Shown piece by piece: positions 53,999 through 62,367 of a stretch of 64,000 nt of DNA. The position numbers and the translations under genes were made by a program. Positions within the stretch are counted from its first letter, which is position 1, and each line of letters opens with the position of its first letter. The DNA is from Nocardia bovistercoris (GTDB taxonomy: Bacteria; Actinomycetota; Actinomycetes; Mycobacteriales; Mycobacteriaceae). The stretch covers positions 62,001 through 126,000 of the forward strand of contig NZ_JADMLG010000001.1 in assembly GCF_015674855.1 (NCBI RefSeq). Reading direction: 5' to 3'. The notes below the pieces were generated by a model. That model had not been told where the DNA came from. It was given only the letters and a program-made list of their open reading frames with translations, and did no database searches.

Positions 53999-54013
53999 CC
54001 CGGCCGGGTCGAT

Positions 54014-54835
54014 TCAGCGGGTGCGACCGGTGAACTCGTCCATCGAGTGGTAGACGCCGACGGCGTCGAGGAATCGGTCGCGTATCGCGATCGGGAGCAG
54101 GCCGGACAGCGCCTTGTTCAGCCGGGAGGTCCACGGCAGGACCACGAGCGGGGCGCCCGCCTTCATCTGCTTCCACGCGGTGTCGACCACCGCGTCCCGG
54201 CGCAGGATCGGGGTGAACAGAAAACCTTTGGCGCCGTCGAACATGCCGGTATCGATGTAGGTGGGGCAGACAGTGGTCACTTTCACGTGCTCGTGGCCTG
54301 CCTGCTCGAGTTCGATGCGCACCGAATCCGACCAGCCGATGGCGGCCCATTTGGAGGCCGCGTAGACGCTCATGCGCGGGTTGGCGACCAAGCCCGCCGA
54401 CGAGGCGATGGTGAGTACACGCGCCTGGCCGGTTCCGCGCACCATCGCGGGCAGGAACTCCAGCGTGACGTACATGGGCGCGAGGGCGTTGATCGCCATG
54501 GTCTTGTCGATGTCGGCGCGGTTCTCGGTTTCCCAGAAGTAGGTGTTGCCGCGCACGATGCCCGCGTTGTTGACCAGGATGTCGATATCGCCGAGCTCGG
54601 CGCGCACCGCGGCCGCCGCCTCGGCGACGGCCGCGCGGTCGGACACGTCGACCACCAGCTGGTGCACCCGGTCGCCGAGTTCCGCGGCGGTTTCCCGCAG
54701 CGCGGCCGCATCGATATCCCACAGCACCACCGCCGCCGCCCCCTCGCGCACGGCTCGTTCGGCGAACAGTTTGCCCAGTCCCATGGCGGCCCCGGTGACC
54801 AGGACCGTCTTACCGGCGACCGTCTCGATCCTCAT
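54014..54835 (-). CDS. Short-chain dehydrogenase/reductase
   Basis: This 273-residue classical SDR has TGAAMGLG for NAD(P), LVNNAGIVRG, the Ser of TIASSAGLV and the catalytic YAASK. VLWDIDAAAL with Asp after the second strand suggests NAD rather than NADP. The pattern resembles retinol/17-beta-hydroxysteroid dehydrogenase-like SDRs, often membrane-associated. It follows the SSADH gene by 28 bases on the same strand, so they may be one transcript handling alcohol and aldehyde steps. Confidence 0.85.
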   Translation of the reverse strand: MRIETVAGKTVLVTGAAMGLGKLFAERAVREGAAAVVLWDIDAAALRETAAELGDRVHQLVVDVSDRAAVAEAAAAVRAELGDIDILVNNAGIVRGNTYFWETENRADIDKTMAINALAPMYVTLEFLPAMVRGTGQARVLTIASSAGLVANPRMSVYAASKWAAIGWSDSVRIELEQAGHEHVKVTTVCPTYIDTGMFDGAKGFLFTPILRRDAVVDTAWKQMKAGAPLVVLPWTSRLNKALSGLLPIAIRDRFLDAVGVYHSMDEFTGRTR

Positions 54836-54863
54836 CGCTGTCCCACTCCTCGGTTCCGGCGCG

Positions 54864-56438
54864 TCATTTCAGGCGCAGCGTCTTCATCACGGTGAAATAG
54901 GCGGTCATCGTCTTGGCCCACAGTTCCTCGGACATGCCGGGCAGCGGCGCGATCGGCAGCACGCGCTGCACGGCGATGGTCTGGGTGTCGGTGTACTTGA
55001 GCAGGCCCTCCGGACCGTGCCTGCGTCCGGTGCCGGAGATGCCGAGGCCGCCCGACGGCGCGTCGGCGCTGCCCCACGCGGCGATGAAGCCCTCGTTCAC
55101 GTTGACCGAACCGGCGTTGATCCGGGCGGCGACCTCGCGGCCGCGGCGCGCGTCCTTGGTCCACACGCTGGCGTTGAGGCCGTAGGCGGTGTCGTTGGCG
55201 GCGGCGATGGCCTCCTCGTCGCTACCGACGCGGTAGATCGACACGACCGGGCCGAAGGTCTCCTCGCGGTGGACGGTCATGTCGGGGCGCACGTCGGCGA
55301 GCACGGTCGGCTCGTAGAAGTAGGGGCCGAGATCGGGGCGCGCGCGGCCACCGGCCAGCACGGTGGCGCCCTTGGCGACGGCGTCGTCCACGTGCGCGCG
55401 CACGGTGTCGAGTTGGCGGGGGAAGGTCAGCGAGCCCATGTCGGCGGAGTAGTCGAGATCCGCGCCGAGCTCGATGGCGCGGACGTGGTCGACGAATTCG
55501 GCGACGAAACGGTCGTACACGCTGTCGTGGACGTAGACGCGTTCCATGGATTCGCAGAGTTGGCCCGCGGAGGCGAAACAGGCCCTGATCGCGATGCGCG
55601 CGGCCCGCGAGACATCGGCGTCGGCCAGCACGAGCAGCGGATTCTTGCCGCCGAGTTCCAGGGAACAGCCGATCAGCCGTGCGCCCGCCTGTTGCGCGAT
55701 GGTGCGGCCGGTGGCGCTGGAACCGGTGTAGTCGACATAGTCGGCGCGGCCGATGACCTCGCCGCCGATCACCGAGCCGCGGCCGAGCACGGCTTGCCAG
55801 AGTCCGCGCGGCAGGCCGGCGCGGACGGCGGCATCGATCGCCCACAGGGCGGTGAGCGCGGTCTGGTTGTCGGGGCGCGAGATCACCGCGTTGCCCGCCA
55901 CCAGCGCGGGCAGCGCGTCGGAGACCGCCAGCGCGAGCGGGTAGTTCCACGGGGAGATGACCGCGACCACGCCCTTGGGCCGGTGCCGCACTTCGACTTT
56001 GGTGAGCACCGGCAGCACCCCGCGAGCGGCGCGGTCCGCGAGCAACCTGTGCGCGATCGAGGCGTAGTACCTGGCGTTGACCGCGACGTCGCCGACCTCG
56101 TCGAAGGCGTGGGCGCGGGATTTGCCGGTCTCGATCTGCACGATGTCGAGGATCGCGCGCTGTTCGGTGAGCACGATGTCGTGCAGGTCGCGCAGTACGG
56201 CGGTGCGCTCGCCCACCGATCGCTCGGCCCATTCCCGCTGGGCTTCGCGCGCGGTGGCGAAGGCGCGGTCGATATCGGCGGTCGAGGACTGCGGGAGGTC
56301 GGCGATCTTCGCGCCCGTGGCCGGGGCGAAGATCGCCACCGGCGGCGCATCGCCCGCGACGGCATGGTCGAGCAGGCGTTCCACCAGCGCCGATGGCAGC
56401 GGTGCGGGTTCGGTGGCCTGTCGGGCGGCGGTCGTCAT
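54864..56438 (-). CDS. gabD2: Succinic semialdehyde dehydrogenase, GabD2 type
   Basis: This 524-residue NADP-dependent aldehyde dehydrogenase converts succinic semialdehyde to succinate, or oxidises related aldehydes. It has SPWNYPLALAVSDALPALVA, the catalytic Glu in LELGGKNP and the catalytic Cys in ASAGQLCESMERVYV, features of mycobacterial GabD2. GAGGAGAGG precedes the ATG. The TetR gene diverges from it, and an AT-rich palindrome lies between. Confidence 0.87.
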   Translation of the reverse strand: MTTAARQATEPAPLPSALVERLLDHAVAGDAPPVAIFAPATGAKIADLPQSSTADIDRAFATAREAQREWAERSVGERTAVLRDLHDIVLTEQRAILDIVQIETGKSRAHAFDEVGDVAVNARYYASIAHRLLADRAARGVLPVLTKVEVRHRPKGVVAVISPWNYPLALAVSDALPALVAGNAVISRPDNQTALTALWAIDAAVRAGLPRGLWQAVLGRGSVIGGEVIGRADYVDYTGSSATGRTIAQQAGARLIGCSLELGGKNPLLVLADADVSRAARIAIRACFASAGQLCESMERVYVHDSVYDRFVAEFVDHVRAIELGADLDYSADMGSLTFPRQLDTVRAHVDDAVAKGATVLAGGRARPDLGPYFYEPTVLADVRPDMTVHREETFGPVVSIYRVGSDEEAIAAANDTAYGLNASVWTKDARRGREVAARINAGSVNVNEGFIAAWGSADAPSGGLGISGTGRRHGPEGLLKYTDTQTIAVQRVLPIAPLPGMSEELWAKTMTAYFTVMKTLRLK

Positions 56439-56484
56439 GGGTCGGCCCTCTCCTCGGATTCGGATGCGGCGGAATGCGTCGGCT

Positions 56485-56512
56485 ATTAATTGAACATTAG
56501 TGTTAGATTAAT
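56485..56512. promoter_or_regulatory. Candidate TetR operator at the gabD2-like promoter
   Basis: ATTAAT at 56485-56490 and again at 56507-56512 flank AACATTA and TAGTGTTA arms that form an imperfect inverted repeat. The string is conspicuously AT-rich for this genome and lies between the divergent dehydrogenase and TetR genes. Confidence 0.5.
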
Positions 56513-56588
56513 ACCGCCGCCGGGAACCGTGTCAAGCTCACCGGTGTGCCCCACGAAATCGCGACGCACGCCGATGTGAGGAATCACC

Positions 56589-57278
56589 ATGTCGTCCACT
56601 GACACGGGTGCGCGGCGCGGCAGGCCGCCGCAGACACCCGAACAGGCCGAAGAGGTCAGGGCCAGGATCGTCGGCGCCACCGCGAGGGTCTTCACCCGCG
56701 TGGGCTCGCGCGGACTCAGCGTCGCGCAGATCATCGAAGAAGCCGGACTCGCGCGGCCCACCTTCTACCGGTATTTCGCGAACGCGGTCGAACCGCTGCA
56801 CGCGGTACTCACCGCGTCCAACGCCGGACTGGTCGGCGGCATCACCTCGGCGTTGACCGGCACCGACGAACCGGTAGAACTCGGCATCGCGCTCATCGAC
56901 GCCTACCTGGACTGGGCGCGCGGCCACGGGCCGATGCTGCGTCCCCTCTTCGCCGAACTGCACGACCCGGCCTCGCCGGTCTCGGCCTACCGCGAAGCCG
57001 CCTTCGACGACATCCGCGCCGCCGTGCGCGGCACGTTCACCGAACTGGGCCGCCCCGTCCCGAGCCCACTCGACCTCGACGCCGCGCTGCACGTCTGCGA
57101 ATACGTGGTCTATCGCATCTCCGCCGAGGCAGGCCCCGGCGCCCAACCCGATCCCGAGACGGTGGCCGCGGCCCGACTCACCATGATCCGGGTACTGCTC
57201 ACCACCCTCGGCACCCGCGCCGACGTCGAATACGCGCTCGAGGTGCCCGGTCTGTTCCCGCCACCGGGCGACGACTAG
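56589..57278 (+). CDS. TetR-family regulator
   Basis: This 229-residue TetR protein has the HTH region LSVAQIIEEAGLARPTFY followed by RYFANAVEPLHAVL. The C-terminal ligand-binding domain is unassigned. Its divergent place and the operator point to repression of the dehydrogenase-SDR pair, with an aldehyde or related acyl ligand as inducer. GAGGA precedes the ATG by 7 bases. Confidence 0.86.
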   Translation: MSSTDTGARRGRPPQTPEQAEEVRARIVGATARVFTRVGSRGLSVAQIIEEAGLARPTFYRYFANAVEPLHAVLTASNAGLVGGITSALTGTDEPVELGIALIDAYLDWARGHGPMLRPLFAELHDPASPVSAYREAAFDDIRAAVRGTFTELGRPVPSPLDLDAALHVCEYVVYRISAEAGPGAQPDPETVAAARLTMIRVLLTTLGTRADVEYALEVPGLFPPPGDD

Positions 57279-57405
57279 CCGAGGCGGCGCGCGCCGACAT
57301 CGGGTCCATCAGCCCCGCGCTGTTCGACTCGCCGCCGAGATCCACGGGCGGACAGTCGATATCGGCGTCGACTCCGCCGTCCGCCCGGAAGGCCGGTATC
57401 CGGAT

Positions 57406-58212
57406 TCAGGTTTCGGAGTCGTCGGCGAGCATGTGCGCGATCATCAGGTCGATCTGCGCGGACAGCATCATCGTTCCGTCGACGCGGCGGAAGCCGAGGG
57501 CGCCCGCGGTCGTGAGCAGCGTGGTGTCCGGCTTGTTGACGACGTCGGCGATCACCGTCGTGCGGTCGAAGGATGCCAGGTCGAAAGGCATCCGATCGTC
57601 TCTGTTCATCCCCATCGAGGTGGCGTTGATCGCGATGTCGACAGGGCCGTGGTCGAGTCGCTCGGACTCGGCGACCGAGATCTCGGCGGCAGGAAAGCTC
57701 GACATCAGCAGTTCACGCAATCGACTCGCGTTCTCGCGAGTGCGGTTGCGCAGAATCAGGTTCCGCGCGCCGTGGTCGAGGACAGCCGACGCGATCCCGG
57801 CGGCCGCCCCTCCCGCACCGAACACCACGACCGAGCTGCCCTCGACTCGATGCCCCGCTCCGAGCAACGCCGCGACCATCGCCTCACCATCGAGCATGTC
57901 ACCGACCAGACCGCCGTCCTGGCGGCAACGCACGACATTGCACGCGCCTGTTCGCGCCGCGGCCGGTTCCGCGCCGTCCAGCAACGACATCACCGCACGC
58001 TTGTGCGGCATGGTGATCACCGCGCCACGAAAGTTCCCGACCTTCCGCAAACCATCCAGCACCGGAGCCAGCTCACCCGCTGGGACACGCATCGGCACCA
58101 GCGTCGCATCGATGCCCGCACGCGCCAACGCCGCGTTGATCAACGCGGGAGTCGTAGCTTGCGCGATCGGGTCACCCAGAATCGCCAACAACCGTGTCCG
58201 TCCACTGATCAC
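57406..58212 (-). CDS. Shikimate dehydrogenase-like (SDH-L) oxidoreductase
   Basis: This protein of 268 residues has the AroE fold: N-terminal RLLAILGDPIAQATTP, ITMPHKRAVMSLLD with the catalytic Lys, GACNVV, the GDMLDGEAM Asp and the NADP loop VVFGAGGAAAGIASAV. Canonical AroE has two substrate serines after PI; here the string is AQATTP, as in the shikimate dehydrogenase-like group, so the substrate may differ. I chose the GTG at 58212 because GGTGAGA lies upstream and the family starts there; GTG 58227 and TTG 58260 are alternatives. Confidence 0.8.
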   Translation of the reverse strand: MISGRTRLLAILGDPIAQATTPALINAALARAGIDATLVPMRVPAGELAPVLDGLRKVGNFRGAVITMPHKRAVMSLLDGAEPAAARTGACNVVRCRQDGGLVGDMLDGEAMVAALLGAGHRVEGSSVVVFGAGGAAAGIASAVLDHGARNLILRNRTRENASRLRELLMSSFPAAEISVAESERLDHGPVDIAINATSMGMNRDDRMPFDLASFDRTTVIADVVNKPDTTLLTTAGALGFRRVDGTMMLSAQIDLMIAHMLADDSET

Positions 58213-58290
58213 AGCTGATCTCACCACATTCGCCAACGACAGTCGGACCCCGCTGCGCAACCGGCCCCGTTCACCACTCGACCCGTTGGG

Positions 58291-58755
58291 TCACGGACTC
58301 AGGCGCGTCGCGATTCTGTCTAGGGTGACGCGCATGCCCTCTTCGGTTTGCCGGGGCAGTGACTTGCCGATGACGACAGACCGGAACTTCTCCTGGGCGA
58401 TATCCCACGTTTCGCGCACCAGGGTTCCGTTCTCGTTCGGCATCAGCTCGTACCTCCAGATCCGACCACCGATCAACCTGGCCGGACCGTAGGTCTGCCA
58501 CGCGATGAGCCGGTCCTGCACGAACTCGATGACGGTGCTCGTGGTGCGGTAGGGAACGAACAGCGTTTCCCTGCGACCGCGCATCGCCATCGTGAACGAC
58601 GAGCCCAGTGTCAGAAGCCGCGACCTCGATCGCTCGCCTCCCACGGTTCCCGAGCCGTCGAATTCGGCGTGCCTGCCGGTATCGGCGAGCAGCGCGAAGA
58701 TCTCGGGGGCAGCAGCCTCGATGACTCGCTCCACGCTGACCGAGTTCCCATCCAT
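58291..58755 (-). CDS. SRPBCC-family protein
   Basis: This 154-residue START/Bet v1-like helix-grip protein has the usual features SVERVIEAAAPEIFALLADT near the N-terminus and a terminal helix EEGMRVTLDRIATRL. The family binds hydrophobic ligands or acts as cyclase/aromatase. No partner gene suggests a pathway; it lies 78 bases upstream of the shikimate dehydrogenase-like gene on the same strand. Confidence 0.8.
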   Translation of the reverse strand: MDGNSVSVERVIEAAAPEIFALLADTGRHAEFDGSGTVGGERSRSRLLTLGSSFTMAMRGRRETLFVPYRTTSTVIEFVQDRLIAWQTYGPARLIGGRIWRYELMPNENGTLVRETWDIAQEKFRSVVIGKSLPRQTEEGMRVTLDRIATRLSP

Positions 58756-58952
58756 ACCGCCGACAGTAACTCTCCCTTCGCCGCACCGACAGCGTGTCGA
58801 AGCGCACACCAACGACCGAACGTGATGCGGCAACTATAGTTTGATCGCACTAGTTCTACCCATTACACCTGTTCTATTCATGCAGCTAGTTATAGTATTT
58901 CATACTCAGAAATGAAGTTGCGTTAACTAGATTGTTCGTACATCATCGGCGG

Positions 58953-59876
58953 ATGCAGATGAGTCGGTTCGTCTTTCCTCGCGGCACACTCGACGAGTTC
59001 GTCCGCGATATCGCCGGGTGCGAGGACGCGGGTTTCGATGGTGTGTGGGCGCCGCAGATCTTCGGGTGGGATGCGTTGCTCGCCTTGACCCTCGCGGGCA
59101 CGCGGACCTCGCGGATCCGACTCGGCACCGCGGTGTTGCCGACCCATCCGGTTCATCCGCTCTCGATGGCGATCTCGGCGATGACCGCCGCGGCGGCGGT
59201 CGACGGCCGTCTCACCCTCGGCGTCGGGGCCTCGCATCGCTTCATCGTCGAAGGCGTGTGGGGGCTGGACTACCGGCGCTCGGTCACGCGCATGCGCGCG
59301 TATCTGACGGCGCTGCGGGCCGCGACCAGCGGGGAGGTCGTCGATGTCGACACCGACATGCTCACCGCCAGGACCGCGAAACCTCTCGAACTGCCCGATG
59401 TCGCGCCGCCGCGGATCGTGCTGGCCGGACTGGGACCGCGCATGGTGGCGACCGCGGGCGAGCTCGCCGACGGCACGATCACCTGGCTGGCGGGTGCGCG
59501 CACACTGGGTCGGCGGATAGTTCCGGCCGTCAGCGCCGCCGCCGACACCGCCCGGCGACCGGCCCCCCGGGTCATCGCCTGCCTGCCGATCTGCGTCACC
59601 GACGACGAACGGGCGGGGCGTGCTTCGGCGCGCGAGTTCCTCTCCGCTTATGCGGATGTCCCGTCCTACCGGGCGTTACTGGACGAGGAAGGCGTCGACG
59701 AACCCGCGGACATCGCACTCGTCGGCACCGAGGACCGCCTGCGGGAAGCAATGGCCGACCTGGCGGCGGCCGGTGTCACCGAATTCTGTGCGCGCATCCT
59801 CGGCGGAGCCGAGTCCATCGACCGCACCACAGCTTTCCTCACCTCCGCGGCGGCCGACCTCCGAGACCGGAAATGA
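58953..59876 (+). CDS. LLM-class F420-type oxidoreductase
   Basis: This 307-residue TIM-barrel enzyme starts MQMSRFVFPRGTLDEFVRD and has GVWAPQIFGWDALLALTLAG, GTAVLPTHPVHPLSMA and LTLGVGASHRFIVEG. It belongs to a luciferase-like group thought to use F420 (MSMEG_4879-like). An AT-rich promoter region precedes it (58763-58930). The ATG at 58959 is an alternative start. It differs in subgroup from the enzyme at 38089. Confidence 0.82.
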   Translation: MQMSRFVFPRGTLDEFVRDIAGCEDAGFDGVWAPQIFGWDALLALTLAGTRTSRIRLGTAVLPTHPVHPLSMAISAMTAAAAVDGRLTLGVGASHRFIVEGVWGLDYRRSVTRMRAYLTALRAATSGEVVDVDTDMLTARTAKPLELPDVAPPRIVLAGLGPRMVATAGELADGTITWLAGARTLGRRIVPAVSAAADTARRPAPRVIACLPICVTDDERAGRASAREFLSAYADVPSYRALLDEEGVDEPADIALVGTEDRLREAMADLAAAGVTEFCARILGGAESIDRTTAFLTSAAADLRDRK

Positions 59877-59959
59877 CCGGAAATGCCTCTGTCCCAGGGT
59901 TTCGGGCTGACAGGTCGCGAGTCCGAAGCCGAGACCGCGCCCCGACATAGGATCGGGCG

Positions 59960-61132
59960 ATGCCACCGAGCCCGCCCACGATCGCCTCGGCGAAAGGACG
60001 CGCCCGCCACGACACCGTCCTCGACACCGCCGCGGTGATGTTCGCGCAGGCGGGCGCCGCACACGTGACCCTGGCCGAAGTCGCCAAGGGTGCGGGACTG
60101 ACGCCGTCGGGGATCTACCGGTACTTCGGCGACAAACACGACCTGTTCGTCGCGGTGATCGACCGATGCGCCCACGTCTATCTGCGGGCCGTGACCGATC
60201 TCGGGCCGGACGCCGATCCGGACTCGATAGCCCGCGCGGTGGTGAGCCGCACCGCGCGTGACCCGATCGCGGCGGCCAATACCCTGCGCGAAGCGCGCTA
60301 CCTGCCCGACGACGCGACCTCGCCGCAGTTCGACCGATTCCGGCGAATATGGGCGAACGCGCTGCGTCACGAGCGCGGCGAAATCGCCGACGACGCGGCG
60401 CGATACCTGGTGACGGCGGCGCTGGGCGTGCTCGCGGGCACCCTCGGCCGGAAGCCGCCCGCACGGGTGAAACACCTTGCGCTGGAACTCATCAGGGCGA
60501 TCACCGCAGTCGAACTCGCGGACGTCGGAACTCGCGCGGACGATTCCGCGGCGTCGCCGTCCTCCGACCTCGACGCCCGACGCGAAGCGACGCTGCGCGC
60601 GGCGGCGCGGCTGTTCCGCCGCCACGGCTTCCCCAACGTCGGGATCGATGACATCGGCGCCGAGGTCGGCATGAGCGGAGCCGCGATCTACCGTCACTTC
60701 CGCGGCAAGGACGACCTGCTCGTCACCGCGTTCCGCCGCACCGGCGACCGCTTCATCGCCTCGGCGTCCGCCGCGCTGACCGAACCCGCCCGCACCCCCG
60801 CCGACACTCTGGCGCACCTCATCCGCGCCTACACCGCCGTCGCCTGCGACAACCGCGACCTCGTGCACGTCTACATCCACGAAGCCCGTTCGCTGCCACC
60901 CCGCGAACGCCGCGACATGGCGGCCATCCAAGATGCCCTCGTCAAGATCTGGATCGACACCGCGCGGCTGATCGACCCGGCGCGGGCACGCCCCGACCTC
61001 CGCACGACCTGCCTCGGGATCATCGGAGCGCTCAACGCCTGCGCTGTCGGCGACACCGGCACGACCGAACACGCCGTCACGATCGGCCTCGCCGCGGCGC
61101 ACACTCTCACCCCCACCGATAGCACGCCCTGA
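59960..61132 (+). CDS. Double TetR-type regulator (two repressor units in one chain)
   Basis: This 390-residue protein contains two complete TetR units in tandem. The first HTH is near residues 25-60 (VTLAEVAKGAGLTPSGIY, RYFGDKHDLF) and the second near 215-255 (VGIDDIGAEVGMSGAAIY, RHFRGKDDLL). Each is followed by its own helical ligand domain. One chain could thus behave as a built-in heterodimer. It begins 83 bases after the oxidoreductase gene, a possible target. Confidence 0.85.
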   Translation: MPPSPPTIASAKGRARHDTVLDTAAVMFAQAGAAHVTLAEVAKGAGLTPSGIYRYFGDKHDLFVAVIDRCAHVYLRAVTDLGPDADPDSIARAVVSRTARDPIAAANTLREARYLPDDATSPQFDRFRRIWANALRHERGEIADDAARYLVTAALGVLAGTLGRKPPARVKHLALELIRAITAVELADVGTRADDSAASPSSDLDARREATLRAAARLFRRHGFPNVGIDDIGAEVGMSGAAIYRHFRGKDDLLVTAFRRTGDRFIASASAALTEPARTPADTLAHLIRAYTAVACDNRDLVHVYIHEARSLPPRERRDMAAIQDALVKIWIDTARLIDPARARPDLRTTCLGIIGALNACAVGDTGTTEHAVTIGLAAAHTLTPTDSTP

Positions 61133-61140
61133 CCGCGTCC

Positions 61141-61328
61141 GGACCGTCCGCGCGCGTGAAGAGACCTCCCATTCGGCGCGGCGGGCGTCATCGCCCGCGA
61201 CGGACCGTCCGCGCGCGTGAAGAGACCTCGCCGGAACCACCGCCGGTGTTCGCGCCGGAACCGGACCGTCCGCGCGTGAAGAGACCTCGGACCGACCGCG
61301 CCCATGAAGCGGCCTCCGGACCGTCCGC
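61141..61328. repeat. Interspersed 28-bp repeat, four full copies and a fragment
   Basis: A 28-base unit beginning GGACCGTCCGCG and ending GAAGAGACCTC lies at 61141-61168 and 61202-61229, with a 26-base version at 61263-61288, a diverged copy at 61289-61316 and a fragment at 61318-61328. The first three copies are spaced by 61 bases with unrelated 33-base inserts. The whole 275-base gap between convergent genes holds no other feature I could see. Confidence 0.8.
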
Positions 61329-61407
61329 TGTGCGGTGCGAGACCACCGCACGGTCGTTCGCAGCGCCCTCGGGCGATACCGCACAGCTCAGCCACGCCTT
61401 CGAGGGG

Positions 61408-62367
61408 CTACCCTCTGGCGCGTTGGCTGCCGTGCTCGCGGGGCTGATCCGCCGCTCGCGCGGCGCGGACGCGGGCTTCGACGCGGTGGATCACCTCGCG
61501 GACGGCGGGGTCGCGGGTGAGGCGGTCGTCGAGGACGACGTTGATGGCGCCGCGGAGCAGGGCGTAGGGCTCCCACTGGGCGGGGGCGATGGTGCGCGGG
61601 GCGCGCCGCACGATGCCTTCGGCCACCGATGCGGCGGCTTCGCGCGCGGTGATGCGGCGGTTCAGGGGCCATGGGAGCAATCGGCCTACCGCACGGCCCA
61701 GTTCGTCGTCGTCGAGGGTGCCGTGGGTCATGGCGGTGTCGACGATGCCGAAGTAGGCGACGCCCGCGGTCGCGCCCACCGCGGCCAGTTCCACGCGCAG
61801 TGCGCGGCCGAACTGTTCGACGGCGGCCTTGGTGGTCATGTAGGGCGAGCCTGCCATGCCGGGGGCGAAGGCGGCGGCCGAGGAGACCACGACCACGTGG
61901 CCGCCCGCGTCGATGACGTGGGGTAGGGCCGGGTGGACGGTGTTGAAGACGCCGACGAGGTTGACGGCGACGACGCGATCGAATTCGGCGGGGTCCATGG
62001 TGGCGATGGTGGCGGGTTCGGGGACAACGCCCGCGTTGGCGACGACGACGTCGATTCGGCCGAATCGGGCATGCACGCGTGCGACGGCTTCGCGCATGGC
62101 GGCGCGGTCGGCGACGTCGGCGGGTATCGCGAAGGCGTTCTCGCCCAAGGTGTTCGCGGTCGCCGTGGCTGCGGACCCGTCGATGTCGAGGACGGCCACC
62201 GATGCGCCGCGCGCCGACATGTCCTCGGCGAGCGCGCGTCCGATGCCCGCCCCCGCGCCGGTGATCAGCACGACCTTGCCGCGCGGGTCGAGGGTGTCCG
62301 CCCCGCGAAACGCAGCGGGTAGCGCGGGGAGCAGTTCGCGCAGTGAAGGCAGATCGGCGAGGTTCAT
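61408..62367 (-). CDS. Short-chain dehydrogenase with N-terminal helix
   Basis: This 319-residue SDR has about 30 extra N-terminal residues, then VVLITGAGAGIGRALAEDM, VVANAGVVPEP, VVVSSAAAFAP and the catalytic YMTTK. The C-terminal extension with Arg-rich helices suggests membrane association. Its ATG overlaps the monooxygenase stop (ATGA). The pair may oxidise an alcohol to a ketone and then insert oxygen, as in alkane, ketone or steroid catabolism. Confidence 0.85.
   Translation of the reverse strand: MNLADLPSLRELLPALPAAFRGADTLDPRGKVVLITGAGAGIGRALAEDMSARGASVAVLDIDGSAATATANTLGENAFAIPADVADRAAMREAVARVHARFGRIDVVVANAGVVPEPATIATMDPAEFDRVVAVNLVGVFNTVHPALPHVIDAGGHVVVVSSAAAFAPGMAGSPYMTTKAAVEQFGRALRVELAAVGATAGVAYFGIVDTAMTHGTLDDDELGRAVGRLLPWPLNRRITAREAAASVAEGIVRRAPRTIAPAQWEPYALLRGAINVVLDDRLTRDPAVREVIHRVEARVRAARAADQPREHGSQRARG

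Noticed and set aside
61141..61328. 28-bp units with 33-bp inserts considered as a CRISPR array
   Set aside because: Only three regularly spaced copies exist, two copies touch, the repeats diverge on the wrong pattern for a leader-distal end, and no cas genes are in the window.
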